A DNA stretch of 22,050 bases. Origin: Bacteroidales bacterium M5 (lineage in GTDB: Bacteria; Bacteroidota; Bacteroidia; Bacteroidales; Muribaculaceae). The DNA is taken from assembly GCA_001689535.1 (NCBI GenBank), contig LUJP01000005.1, positions 1 to 22,050 of the forward strand, given 5' to 3'. Numbering within the stretch: the first letter of the stretch is position 1; each line of letters begins with the position of its first letter. A model generated the notes under the pieces. It was given only the letters and a program-made list of their open reading frames with translations. It did not search any database and was not told where the DNA came from. A program made the position numbers and the translations under genes. Below, piece after piece: positions 1-8,099 of this stretch.

Positions 1-44
1 AACAAATATTGGGGAACCGGCTCTAAACTTGTTGCGGGTGCTTT

Positions 45-992
45 TCAGGGCTTGATTTCAAACGTTGTCAACACAAAACCATGGTCTGACGGATAGGAGA
101 AGGTGGCGCCCCGGAAAGTGAACGGATGCCACAGTTCGCAGTCGTAGCACTGCGATTCAACTGCTTTTACTGTTTTGCCGGTGTAATAAATGAAGTCTAT
201 GCGGTCGGAGCGGTTGGGAGTCTCAAGCGAGTCTGCGTCTGTGAGCCATGTGGTGCCGAGATCTTTTGCAGGGTCAGGGTTGACTTCGCGGAAGCTGTCC
301 GTAAATCCGGCTTCATACATCATGCGCGATACGGGCCAGTTTACCACGGCGCCTCCATGATTGTACATCTCTTTGGTGGCCTCTGTCCAGTCGAGGTGTG
401 AATGGCTGTTGAAGTCGCCGCCGATAATAAGTGGAATGCTGTCGGACTGAGCTATCATTGGACTGAGCACCGACAATATCGCACGTGTTTCCTCGTCGCG
501 CGTGCCTGAGTTTTCCCATGCTATAATCTCTTCTTCGCTGAGGTTCACGGGCGCAAGACGCTCGTCGGGCAGGTAATGTATCCAGGTGTCGAAAAGTCTT
601 ACAGGAGTTCCGTTCATATCGATTTCAACACCACCGAAATTAAAGGTAGAGATGCTGTCGGGGAATGTGTAGGTTTTCACTATGGGATAGCGGCTGTAAA
701 TACTCAGATTGTCGGAAATAAGTCTATGGTAGAATCCCAGGGAATCTGCCACCTGAGCTGACGATCCGTAGGTCTCGACCATGAGAATCACGTCGGCCCC
801 GCTTTTGCGAAGTATTCCTACAGTGGACTCACATGCCTCGTGACCGTAGGTTTTCAGATGGCCGGCATGCCAGATATTCCATTCCAGCACGGTGAGCTTC
901 TTTGGACTTTCGGATGATTCGTGATTGGTGATGCATGATGCCAGGGAGGCTGCGGCTGCGATGGTGATGAATAGGTTGAAAACGGGTCTCAT
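45..992 (-). CDS. Endonuclease/exonuclease/phosphatase-family lipoprotein
   Basis: A 315-residue secreted member of the DNase I-like metal-dependent hydrolase fold. The N-terminus is a hydrophobic segment ending in the lipobox LASC, so Cys20 should carry lipid and anchor the protein outside the cytoplasm. The family's metal and catalytic motifs are visible in order: WNIW (Asn39), VETY (Glu73), GGDFNSH (Asp193, Asn195), DRIDFIYY (Asp264, Asp266) and the C-terminal PSDHGF (Asp303, His304). An intact active site argues for a working phosphodiesterase or phosphatase. The substrate cannot be read from sequence: the fold covers nucleases, sphingomyelinases and inositol phosphatases. It follows the TPR gene by 75 bp and probably shares its transcript. 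No terminator is visible in the 44 bp after its stop. The family call is firm and the substrate is unknown. Confidence 0.88.
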   Translation of the reverse strand: MRPVFNLFITIAAAASLASCITNHESSESPKKLTVLEWNIWHAGHLKTYGHEACESTVGILRKSGADVILMVETYGSSAQVADSLGFYHRLISDNLSIYSRYPIVKTYTFPDSISTFNFGGVEIDMNGTPVRLFDTWIHYLPDERLAPVNLSEEEIIAWENSGTRDEETRAILSVLSPMIAQSDSIPLIIGGDFNSHSHLDWTEATKEMYNHGGAVVNWPVSRMMYEAGFTDSFREVNPDPAKDLGTTWLTDADSLETPNRSDRIDFIYYTGKTVKAVESQCYDCELWHPFTFRGATFSYPSDHGFVLTTFEIKP

Positions 993-1067
993 TTCTGATT
1001 TTGGTTATAGAATAGTAGGCTTGTTATTGCGTTTTATCCCCTGAGGCGGATCCGGTTTTCGTGGCGT

Positions 1068-1919
1068 TCAGAGTGCAAGCACAGCCTTGACTCTTTCGGG
1101 ATTGGCGCCGTTGCGTATAGCCTCCTCGGCATCTTTCAGGGAATCCTCTCGGCGATAACGTTTCTTGTTCAGAAGAGCGCGTGTAAGGAGAAAGTCGGGA
1201 TTCGACGGATCGCGGGTAAGAGCTTCGGCTATGTCGGCGGCAGCGCCGTTCAGGTCGTCGGTCATCACACGGCATGCGGCTCTGGCTCCGTAGGCCGCCG
1301 CATCAGGATAATGATTTATAAGATCATTGAGCAGAGGGATGGCTTCGTCGAAGCGGCTCATGGCCCGCAGGCATGCCGATTTGGCCTCAAGGGCCATGCG
1401 CGAGCGTGGGGAGCGCCACATAAGTGTGTCGGCATCGGCATCGGCACTGAGCACTTCGCCGGTATGGATCAGCAGCATGGCGCGATAAAAGCGGGGCTCC
1501 ATGCGTGAGGTGTCGCGACGCAGCGCGGCGCTGAAGTCGGCTATGGCCGAGTCGAAGCGGCCGAGAGCGGTGAGAACCTTTCCGCGGTTCATAAGTATGG
1601 TTGCCGAGCCGGGTGCCTGCGCGAGGGCACTGCTGAGGGTGGTGTAGGCCAGTGAGTCACGTCCGGCATAATGCTGGACCATGCCTAAGTTTGAGAGCAG
1701 CAATACGTTAGTGGGCGATGCGGGGCGTGCGGAGAGTGCGCGGTGCAGCAGTGCGGCGGCATCGTCGTAGCGGCCGGTGGCTGTGGCTGTCTGGGCGCTG
1801 TCCACAAGGGTGAGGTAAGCGTGGTCGTCCGTAGCCGGATCCTGAGCCTGAGCCTGTAGCGGAGATAGTAAGCCCAGGCAGAGGCAGGCGGTGATAATGA
1901 CTGTGAGTCGTAATAACAT
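1068..1919 (-). CDS. Secreted TPR-repeat protein
   Basis: A 283-residue protein with a cleavable-looking signal peptide (MLLRLTVIITACLC, then an Ala/Gln-rich cleavage region), so probably periplasmic. The rest is a run of helical repeats of TPR type. Recognisable repeats carry patterns such as NLGMVQHYAGRDSLAY, NRGKVLTALGRFDSAIADF and AARVMTDDLNGAAADIAEAL-like spacing, ending in residues about 215-283. TPR arrays act as protein-binding scaffolds; no catalytic domain is present. I chose the ATG at 1919 over a TTG at 1967 because the predicted promoter -7 element lies at 1937-1944, which would put the TTG outside the transcript. It is upstream of the hydrolase lipoprotein gene in the same direction. 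Its partner is unknown. Confidence 0.85.
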   Translation of the reverse strand: MLLRLTVIITACLCLGLLSPLQAQAQDPATDDHAYLTLVDSAQTATATGRYDDAAALLHRALSARPASPTNVLLLSNLGMVQHYAGRDSLAYTTLSSALAQAPGSATILMNRGKVLTALGRFDSAIADFSAALRRDTSRMEPRFYRAMLLIHTGEVLSADADADTLMWRSPRSRMALEAKSACLRAMSRFDEAIPLLNDLINHYPDAAAYGARAACRVMTDDLNGAAADIAEALTRDPSNPDFLLTRALLNKKRYRREDSLKDAEEAIRNGANPERVKAVLAL

Positions 1920-1936
1920 CTGATGGTATTTGATTA

Positions 1937-1967
1937 CAAACTTAATAATTAGTGAATAATGAACCAA
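1937..1967 (-). promoter_or_regulatory. Bacteroidetes-type promoter for the TPR gene
   Basis: On the minus strand, CTTG (TTG at 1967-1965) is followed by a 20 bp spacer and TAAGTTTG (1944-1937). This is an exact match to the Bacteroidetes -7 consensus TAnnTTTG at proper spacing from a 3-of-4 match to the -33 TTTG. The inferred start site is about 10 nt upstream of the ATG at 1919, giving a very short leader. Confidence 0.62.
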
Positions 1968-2018
1968 GAGGGGTATGATTTGTTATAGAATTGTAACATC
2001 AATTAAGAAATTCCTACG

Positions 2019-2465
2019 ATGAAACGGAACACTTTAACATCCCTTGCACTTCTGGTGATTGTGGCGCTGATGGGTGCGTGCGGCAACAATGCCTGGGACG
2101 AGCTTCCGAGCGATGTGGCCAATTTCGTAAACATGTATTTCAACGGCGAGGTCCAGAGTTATACCGAAAACGACAGCGGTTCGGTGGTAAAACTCCGAAA
2201 CAGCGCCACTCTCACTTTCGACAGTAACGGCCAATGGACATGTGTCGATGGCAACGGTGTGCCACTTCCGCAGCAGTTTCTGTTCGACCGTCTCCCTTCG
2301 CCTCTGTACCGCTATATGGAATCGGTTGAGCAGACGCTTGATGTGATGAAGGTACAGCGCACCACTGTAGGCTATAAAGTCTGGTTTGCCGATTCTGCCA
2401 TAAATTACGACAATGTGACGGAGACAATATCCTATTTCTCCGGCAGCGCACCCGGTGCGGGCTGA
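2019..2465 (+). CDS. PepSY-like (putative beta-lactamase-inhibitor-like) lipoprotein
   Basis: A 148-residue lipoprotein. The signal peptide ends in the lipobox LMGAC, so Cys21 should be acylated. The mature part follows the Bacteroidetes PepSY-like pattern: LPSDVANFVNMYF, then a lysine/valine strand VVKLRN, an acidic-aromatic strand LTFDSNGQWTCVDG, then VPLP and the helix LFDRLPSPLYRYM. In proteins of this type the domain usually comes as tandem copies in periplasmic lipoproteins. Here about one copy fills residues 29-105, and the C-terminal 40 residues add further strands ending in an acid-rich, glycine-rich tail. Biochemical function is not established for this family. It is transcribed divergently from the TPR gene across about 100 bp. 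Its last 34 bp overlap the end of the minus-strand gene that follows miaA. Confidence 0.78.
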   Translation: MKRNTLTSLALLVIVALMGACGNNAWDELPSDVANFVNMYFNGEVQSYTENDSGSVVKLRNSATLTFDSNGQWTCVDGNGVPLPQQFLFDRLPSPLYRYMESVEQTLDVMKVQRTTVGYKVWFADSAINYDNVTETISYFSGSAPGAG

Positions 2466-3478
2466 CGTGAAAATCTCACGGACGACCCGTAAATCGGAAA
2501 ATTGAAAGATATTATGGATTTATCGTCGCTCAGACGTGCATTGCACTCTGTGTTCAGATATTGCATATCGGCTGTAATCCATCTGAGGTTATAATGATTC
2601 TTGAATAAGGTTGCCGTGAGGTTACCTTTTTTCATGCCCGGTTTCCAGCTTCCGTTCTCCACCTTTGCTCCGGCGATGTAGAGTATTGTATATGATCTGG
2701 CGTCATTGTCGGCCGGGGTTGGAGTGTCATCGTCGGCCACAATCGCTATGGTGTATTCGCCTCCGAGCCTTATGGAGCGGTTGTCGGTGTCGCGGTCGAG
2801 GAAATGCCAGAATCCCTCCGGTCCTTCAGGCTGGGGGCTGCTCAGAAGGCGTGATATGTCATGAGGCGATTTTCCTGTGGAAAGAGCTGCAACCGGGTCG
2901 GCAATCGTTTCCGTCACTATGAGATCGATATCCGAGGCGCCACGCGATTTCATCCCGACGGCAACCGGATATAGGGATACATCCTGAACAGTGGCTATAT
3001 CCTCGGGCTTTTTGTCACCCGCGTATACTGTCAGATTGCCTCCGCTGTCCATTTCCATCCCAAGAGTGTTGAATCCGTCGGCCGGAGCAACGCATCCCGA
3101 GATTTTCTTGCTGATAAGAACACTGTCCTTAGCTTCCGGTCGTTTCATCAGAAGGGAGAATCCGGCCTGGCGTTTACGGGATAGCGGATCATAATCATCG
3201 GCGGTTGGAATCAGCCAAGCTTCGATTGCCGTGCCGTCACGTCCGGTCATTATAGCGGCAAATCCGTTGCTTTGCGGTGTGGCTTTTGCGGAGGGTTTCG
3301 TGACAGAAGCCCTTATTTCAATGGCCGCCGAGAGAAGGCAGCTGTCGGGTAGGGGAAACAGTACAGTGGAATCGCACAGTGTGGTGATGTCCGGATGAAA
3401 TTCACGCGCAGGCTCAACGGCTCCGGCTTTTACAGCCGCAAGCAGCATCGGAAGCAGTATTTTCAGAGCGCGTTTCAT
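2432..3478 (-). CDS. Unrecognised secreted protein downstream of miaA
   Basis: A 348-residue protein I do not recognise. A signal peptide (MKRALKILLPMLLAAVKAGA) points to export; there is no lipobox and no further membrane segment. Two parts can be seen. An N-terminal beta-rich region, about residues 25-185, reads like a concanavalin-type or other jelly-roll fold. A C-terminal region, about 210-340, begins with GFWHFLDRDTDNRSIRLGG and contains strands such as YTIAIVADDD and YTILYIAG. I see no catalytic motif. The start at 3478 was chosen because it gives a clean signal peptide and lies 2 bp after the miaA stop; the frame stays open upstream to 3592 but inside miaA. The tight spacing suggests translational coupling to miaA. 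The 3' end overlaps the convergent lipoprotein gene. Confidence 0.72.
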   Translation of the reverse strand: MKRALKILLPMLLAAVKAGAVEPAREFHPDITTLCDSTVLFPLPDSCLLSAAIEIRASVTKPSAKATPQSNGFAAIMTGRDGTAIEAWLIPTADDYDPLSRKRQAGFSLLMKRPEAKDSVLISKKISGCVAPADGFNTLGMEMDSGGNLTVYAGDKKPEDIATVQDVSLYPVAVGMKSRGASDIDLIVTETIADPVAALSTGKSPHDISRLLSSPQPEGPEGFWHFLDRDTDNRSIRLGGEYTIAIVADDDTPTPADNDARSYTILYIAGAKVENGSWKPGMKKGNLTATLFKNHYNLRWITADMQYLNTECNARLSDDKSIISFNFPIYGSSVRFSRQPAPGALPEK

Positions 3479-3480
3479 GT

Positions 3481-4392
3481 TCAGCTTGAAGCTTCCAGTA
3501 GATTTCTCACTTCGTCCACAAACTCGCCGGAAGGCATATCGTAGGGGAGCCAATGGATTTTGAACCCACGGCGTTCCATGCCGCGGAACCACGTCATCTG
3601 GCGTTTGGCAAACTGATGTATGGCAATTTCAAGCTGCTCCGTCATTTCTTCGAGCGACAGTCGGCCGAGACAGTGAAGCGTTACAAATTTATATTCGAGG
3701 CCATAATAGATGAGACTGTCCGGCTCCACTCCGCTTGCGAGCAGCGAGGCAACTTCTTCGACCATGCCGTGGGCCAGACGCTCGCGCAGGCGGGTGCTTA
3801 TGCGCCTGCGCCGGCTGTCGCGGTCTATGTCCACTCCCACTATCACCGCATCGGTCACGGGCCGGGATGCCTCGGAGGGGGCAAGGTCAGGGTGCGCTTC
3901 GTAATATGTTTCTATCTCGATTGCCCGTATGGCGCGTTGGGCGGTGTCCACATCGGTAGTGTTGTGGAGCTTCTTCATTGAAGCCAACATCCGCGTAAGC
4001 TCTTCGAGCGACAGTGGTGCAAGCTTTTGTCTCAGCGTGGGATTTTCCGGCACTGGAGGTAATGCCAGTCCTTTCAGAACCGACTCAACGTAAAGACCGG
4101 TGCCTCCGCAAAGTATCGGGAGGTGTCCGCGGGCGCGGATATCGCTGCATGCCTGCGCTTCGTCGCGAAGATATTCGAACAGGTTGTAGCGGTAGCCGGC
4201 ATCGCAGATGTCTATGAGGTGATATGGCACTGAGCCGTATTCCTCAAGGTCTTTGCCTGTGCCGAGATCCATTCCACGGTAAATCTGCCTGGAGTCGGCG
4301 CTGATTATCTCGCCGCCGAAGGCGCGCGCGCAATCCACCGCTCTGTGGGTCTTGCCGCTGGCTGTGGGACCTGTGATTACCAATAGGCTCAT
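3481..4392 (-). CDS. miaA: tRNA dimethylallyltransferase MiaA
   Basis: MiaA transfers the dimethylallyl group of dimethylallyl diphosphate to N6 of adenosine-37 in tRNAs that read codons starting with U. This is the first step of the i6A/ms2i6A modification, which supports reading-frame maintenance. The 303-residue length is normal. Visible motifs are the P-loop GPTASGKT (residues 8-15), DSRQIYRGMDLGTGKD (33-48) with the conserved Asp-Ser-Arg-Gln, GGTGLYVESVLKGL from residue 96, and RQMTWFR near residue 265, the family's RQxTWFR signature. Many Bacteroidales carry two MiaA paralogues, and the sequence alone does not say which one this is. The gene lies 57 bp downstream of the membrane-protein gene and 2 bp upstream of the secreted-protein gene. 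Confidence 0.96.
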   Translation of the reverse strand: MSLLVITGPTASGKTHRAVDCARAFGGEIISADSRQIYRGMDLGTGKDLEEYGSVPYHLIDICDAGYRYNLFEYLRDEAQACSDIRARGHLPILCGGTGLYVESVLKGLALPPVPENPTLRQKLAPLSLEELTRMLASMKKLHNTTDVDTAQRAIRAIEIETYYEAHPDLAPSEASRPVTDAVIVGVDIDRDSRRRRISTRLRERLAHGMVEEVASLLASGVEPDSLIYYGLEYKFVTLHCLGRLSLEEMTEQLEIAIHQFAKRQMTWFRGMERRGFKIHWLPYDMPSGEFVDEVRNLLEASS

Positions 4393-4449
4393 AATGCAGT
4401 ATTGAAATGGGCGAATTTATTGTGAAAAATGGATTGGCGAGAAGGAGAA

Positions 4450-5784
4450 TCAGTCGGAAGCACCGCTCACATATTTTCTCCAGAATCTTCGCAGACCATA
4501 CATCGGTACATCCTGATTGTTTCTGGCTACGTCGAGCCAGCGGATATCATTGTAGTCCACATCCCAGTTCTTGATATCGCGTATGCGGAAGGTAGGCACA
4601 TAATTTCTGATGAGATATCGCCTTTTCCCTTCGGCGGTATAGGTTTTCCAGGCCATGGCAATGGTGTAAAGCCTTATGAACTCGGCGCTGAAAAGAGGAG
4701 CCATCTCCTTATTGTTGATAAGCTCGCTCACTTCACGCAGAGTGCACCATTTCACTCTCTTGTAACGCTTGTCTATTTCCTCTTTTTCGCTGTCGGTGAG
4801 ATAGACTATGTAATGGAACAGATTTCCTTCCGGATTACCCACAAGAGTGGAGTACAGAAAGCGTATATCGGCGTGGTCTATATGGGCCAGAGCCGAGAAG
4901 TAGTGATGGAAATCATCGTATGAGACCTTCTGCCGGTATCTCAACTGGATAAGGGTGGGAGTGTCGTAGACGGTGCGCACCGATATCACTGAATCCGGAT
5001 CCTCCGAGGGTTCGAGAAGGCCCACGTAATTGTCCCATATCAGCATGTAGCGCAGTGTGGTGGTAAGTCCGTTCTGTATCTGATGCTCGTCGGACCGCTG
5101 GCTGTAATATGCCCATATACCTACGTATCTTACACCAAGATAAATGGCCGATAGAGTCCAGAGTGTCACCGGAACTATCACATAAAAAAATTCATCGTGC
5201 CGCGAGAAATAGCTGTTATCGTAGGCAATGAAGTAGTAGCCCCAGGCAACTACGGTTATCGCCAGCGAAATCAATCCTAAGAACGAGTTCTGGAACTGTC
5301 CTTCCTGAGTGAACAGAATTCCGAGGTAACCGCGTTCGGCAGGCGTTCCGTGGCGCATTTTGCAGTCAAGGCAGAACGAAAGTTTTTTTTGACGGTAGAG
5401 ACACACATAACTTATGAGCGTTGCCAATGGCCCGAGCACAAGGATGGTGATATAAGGATAATCGGCGTTTCCTGCCGAGGGATCGAAAATATGATGTTCG
5501 AGCCAGCGCATGTGGAGGCCGTTGATGAGAAACATCACCATGGCCGACCAGAACAGTATCCGTGTCACGATAAACGGCAGCAGATAGCATCCCGGTTCGG
5601 GTTTATTGCGGTTGATTCTCACACAGGTGAAAAGCGCCAGTTCCAGACCGAGGGCAACAAAAGGAATATACAAAGTCCTTACCCAAAGCGAGAGGAGCAG
5701 CAGCAGGATCAACGGTCCAGTGGAGTAAATCCATGCTGTCCACAGCTTCAGTATGCTTTTGTATTTGTCCTTCTGGTATTGCAT
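4450..5784 (-). CDS. Unrecognised six-helix membrane protein with cytosolic C-terminal domain
   Basis: A 444-residue protein I do not recognise. Hydrophobic segments lie at about residues 15-37, 38-56, 68-90, 110-130, 168-187 and 200-228. About 215 mostly charged, soluble residues follow, rich in aromatic and basic positions. The loop between helices four and five contains FCLDCKMRHG, a CxxC pair (Cys138, Cys141) followed by His145, and then GTPAERGYLGILFTQEG, which looks like a conserved functional loop. The C-terminal domain begins near WDNYVGLLEPSED and ends YGLRRFWRKYVSG. No transporter, kinase or protease signature is visible. It sits between dipeptidyl peptidase IV (52 bp upstream) and miaA (57 bp downstream) in one direction, so co-transcription is possible, but no shared function is apparent. 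Base composition looks slightly more AT-rich than its neighbours. Confidence 0.7.
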   Translation of the reverse strand: MQYQKDKYKSILKLWTAWIYSTGPLILLLLLSLWVRTLYIPFVALGLELALFTCVRINRNKPEPGCYLLPFIVTRILFWSAMVMFLINGLHMRWLEHHIFDPSAGNADYPYITILVLGPLATLISYVCLYRQKKLSFCLDCKMRHGTPAERGYLGILFTQEGQFQNSFLGLISLAITVVAWGYYFIAYDNSYFSRHDEFFYVIVPVTLWTLSAIYLGVRYVGIWAYYSQRSDEHQIQNGLTTTLRYMLIWDNYVGLLEPSEDPDSVISVRTVYDTPTLIQLRYRQKVSYDDFHHYFSALAHIDHADIRFLYSTLVGNPEGNLFHYIVYLTDSEKEEIDKRYKRVKWCTLREVSELINNKEMAPLFSAEFIRLYTIAMAWKTYTAEGKRRYLIRNYVPTFRIRDIKNWDVDYNDIRWLDVARNNQDVPMYGLRRFWRKYVSGASD

Positions 5785-5836
5785 CGCGTTCAGTTGCTTT
5801 TATGGAAAAAGTGAACCGAATATATAACAAACGGGA

Positions 5837-8044
5837 TTAACGTAAGTTGGACTCCAGATAAGAAAGGATGCGCGCGTATACGAGCTGCCGTGAGTTGCAG
5901 CCGTTTATTGAATGGTTCATGTTAGGGAACAGGAGCATGTCGGTCCATCGTCCCTGAGCCTGCGCCTCGGCCTCATACTGGATGGTATTGTAGAGATGCA
6001 CGTTGTCGTCGGCTGTGCCGTGAATCAGCAGCAGAGGGCATTTGCGTGTGGTGATACCGGCGAATGTCGAGGCCTGGTCGTACCCCCCTTCGTTTTCCTG
6101 CGGGGTGAGCATATAGCGTTCGGTATAGATGGAGTCGTAATAGCGCCAGTCGGTAACCGGAGCCACTGCCACTGCGGCGGCATAGGGTGCGTCGGGGTGC
6201 GATGCGGCCATTATCGATTCGTATCCGCCGAAGCTCCAGCCATAGATGGCTATGCGGTCGGGATCGGTATAGGGTAGGTTGGCGGCATAGCGGGCTGCGG
6301 CTATCTGGTCGATGGTCTCGTAGTAGCCGAGGCGTTTGTAGACCACGTCCATGAATTCGCGTCCGCGTCCGCCGGTGCCGCGACCGTCCACACATACCAC
6401 CACGTAGCCCTGGGTGGCGAAATATTTCTCACAGCCCATCGACCAGCTGTTGGTTACCTGCTGAGAACCCGGGCCGCTGTACTGCACCATTATCACCGGA
6501 TAGCGTTTCGAAGCGGAGAATCCGGTGGGTTTTATGATATATCCGTTGAGGGTGATGCCTCCTTCTGTTGGCATCGTGAAGAATTCGGGTTTGGGAGCTG
6601 AGGCGTAGCGTGAGGCATATTCAGCATTGTCCTCGAGGGTGCGCAGCGGCTTGCTCTGGCGCGAGGAGCAGAATGTGTACTGTGTGGGGGTGGTGGAGTT
6701 GCTGTAGCTCATCACGTAATAGCCGAGGTCGGGGCTGAAGCGGGCCGATGCCGTTCCTTCTGCCGGACTGATGGCTTCCTGCTTGCCTTTGCGGTCAAGG
6801 CGGTAAACCGTGCGGTCAAGGGGAGAGGTGGCATCCGAGCGGTAATAATAGGCGCCTGTGGCTGCATCGTAGCCGTAGTAGGCGTCTACGTCGTAGTTGC
6901 CCGAGGTTATTGTACGCTGCAGAGCGCCGGCATAGGAGTACTGGTAAAGATGCATGTAGCCGGTGCGCGACGATATCACCACGAAGTGGTCAGGCTCGAA
7001 TGTGATGTTTTCGAATGTCTCAGGTGCAAGCCATGCCTTCCATTCCTCCACGAGAACCGATTTTGATACTGTGGATTTTGGGTTTACGGCATAGACCTCC
7101 ATTCTTGTCTGGGCGCGGTTTAGTGTCACTACCATCAGACGGTCGGATGAATGGGCGAAGGTTATTCTGGGTATATAATGCAGCTGGGGATCTTTTATGG
7201 CAATGGGTTTGGTCTTACGGGTGTCCACGTCATAGGAATGAAGCGTCACCACTGAGTTGGGCTGTCCGGCCACGGGATACTTGTAGGTGAATGCTCCGGG
7301 ATAGAGTGCGTACTGTTGCATTGGATTGCAGGAGCCTTCGTAGAGAGGGAAGGAATAGGTGGGCACGTCGGTCTCGTTGTATTTCAGGAAGCAGAGGGTC
7401 TCGCTGTCGGGCGACCATGCCATCGACGACTGTGTGGAGAATTCCTCCTGATACACCCAGTCGGGAATACCGTTTATAATGGAATTTTTCTTGCCGTCCT
7501 CAGTTACGTTTATCTCCACCCAGAAGTCGAGTTTCTTCAGGTGGATGTTACCGTCCTCGGCAGCGAAGGCCACTATTCGGCCGTTGGGCGAGAACTGCGG
7601 GGCCTGCTGGCGCTCAAAGCGGTCGGAAAGAGGCTTGAGTATGCGGGAGCGTATCTCGTACACGTAGTATGTCGCCTCGAATGAGTGGCGGTAGATGGGG
7701 CGCGAGTTGTTGTAGATGAGTATGCGTGTGGCGGCATCGTCAATCATGAAGCCTTCTATCTTGTCAACGGTGGTCTCGCGTGTATGTGTTATGTCGAGAA
7801 GGGTCTCCACTTCCTTGCCGGTGCGGCAGTCGTGTTTCACGATTCTTTTGCCGTCGGCCGACAGCGCCAGATACATTCCCGGCTCTTTCATGAATTGAAT
7901 CTGGGACGGTCCCTTGGGGGTGTGTCCCGGGCCGATATATTTCTCTATCTCGGGATATGAGGCCAGAGTCTTTATAGCGGCCGAAGCTGTTGCGGGAAGG
8001 ATTGCGGCGAGGAGAAGGAGGGTGATTCTTGCAATAACTTTCAT
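5837..8044 (-). CDS. Dipeptidyl peptidase IV (S9B prolyl peptidase)
   Basis: A secreted serine exopeptidase that removes N-terminal Xaa-Pro or Xaa-Ala dipeptides. The 735-residue protein begins with a signal peptide (MKVIARITLLLLAAILPATA), so it is probably periplasmic. Residues about 30-480 form the DPP IV beta-propeller. It contains DWVYQEEF, whose paired Glu200-Glu201 correspond to the double glutamate that binds the substrate amino terminus. The C-terminal alpha/beta-hydrolase domain holds GWSFGG (Ser604), HGTADDNVH (Asp679) and NMNHSING (His711). Spacings of 75 and 32 residues fit the known DPP IV triad. All determinants of activity are present. The ATG at 8044 is preferred over a frame open to 8182, because the longer version would bury the signal peptide and overlap the preceding gene. 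In Bacteroidales such enzymes help digest proline-rich peptides. Confidence 0.95.
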   Translation of the reverse strand: MKVIARITLLLLAAILPATASAAIKTLASYPEIEKYIGPGHTPKGPSQIQFMKEPGMYLALSADGKRIVKHDCRTGKEVETLLDITHTRETTVDKIEGFMIDDAATRILIYNNSRPIYRHSFEATYYVYEIRSRILKPLSDRFERQQAPQFSPNGRIVAFAAEDGNIHLKKLDFWVEINVTEDGKKNSIINGIPDWVYQEEFSTQSSMAWSPDSETLCFLKYNETDVPTYSFPLYEGSCNPMQQYALYPGAFTYKYPVAGQPNSVVTLHSYDVDTRKTKPIAIKDPQLHYIPRITFAHSSDRLMVVTLNRAQTRMEVYAVNPKSTVSKSVLVEEWKAWLAPETFENITFEPDHFVVISSRTGYMHLYQYSYAGALQRTITSGNYDVDAYYGYDAATGAYYYRSDATSPLDRTVYRLDRKGKQEAISPAEGTASARFSPDLGYYVMSYSNSTTPTQYTFCSSRQSKPLRTLEDNAEYASRYASAPKPEFFTMPTEGGITLNGYIIKPTGFSASKRYPVIMVQYSGPGSQQVTNSWSMGCEKYFATQGYVVVCVDGRGTGGRGREFMDVVYKRLGYYETIDQIAAARYAANLPYTDPDRIAIYGWSFGGYESIMAASHPDAPYAAAVAVAPVTDWRYYDSIYTERYMLTPQENEGGYDQASTFAGITTRKCPLLLIHGTADDNVHLYNTIQYEAEAQAQGRWTDMLLFPNMNHSINGCNSRQLVYARILSYLESNLR

Positions 8045-8099
8045 TGTATATGAATGGTGGTGAATGGTTTTACGTGAAATGCGATAGTGATTGGCGGTG

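Noticed and set aside
1920..1967. TTG start extending the TPR protein by 16 residues
   Set aside because: It would place charged residues before the signal peptide, and it falls upstream of the predicted transcription start.
2466..2480. CGTGA-AAATC-TCACG hairpin just after the PepSY-like gene
   Set aside because: It has only five pairs, with no T-rich tract after it on the plus strand, and it lies inside the convergent coding sequence, so it is not supported as a terminator.
3479..3592. N-terminal extension of the secreted protein into miaA
   Set aside because: The extension lies inside miaA in another frame and precedes a good signal peptide; the start at 3478 is more sensible.
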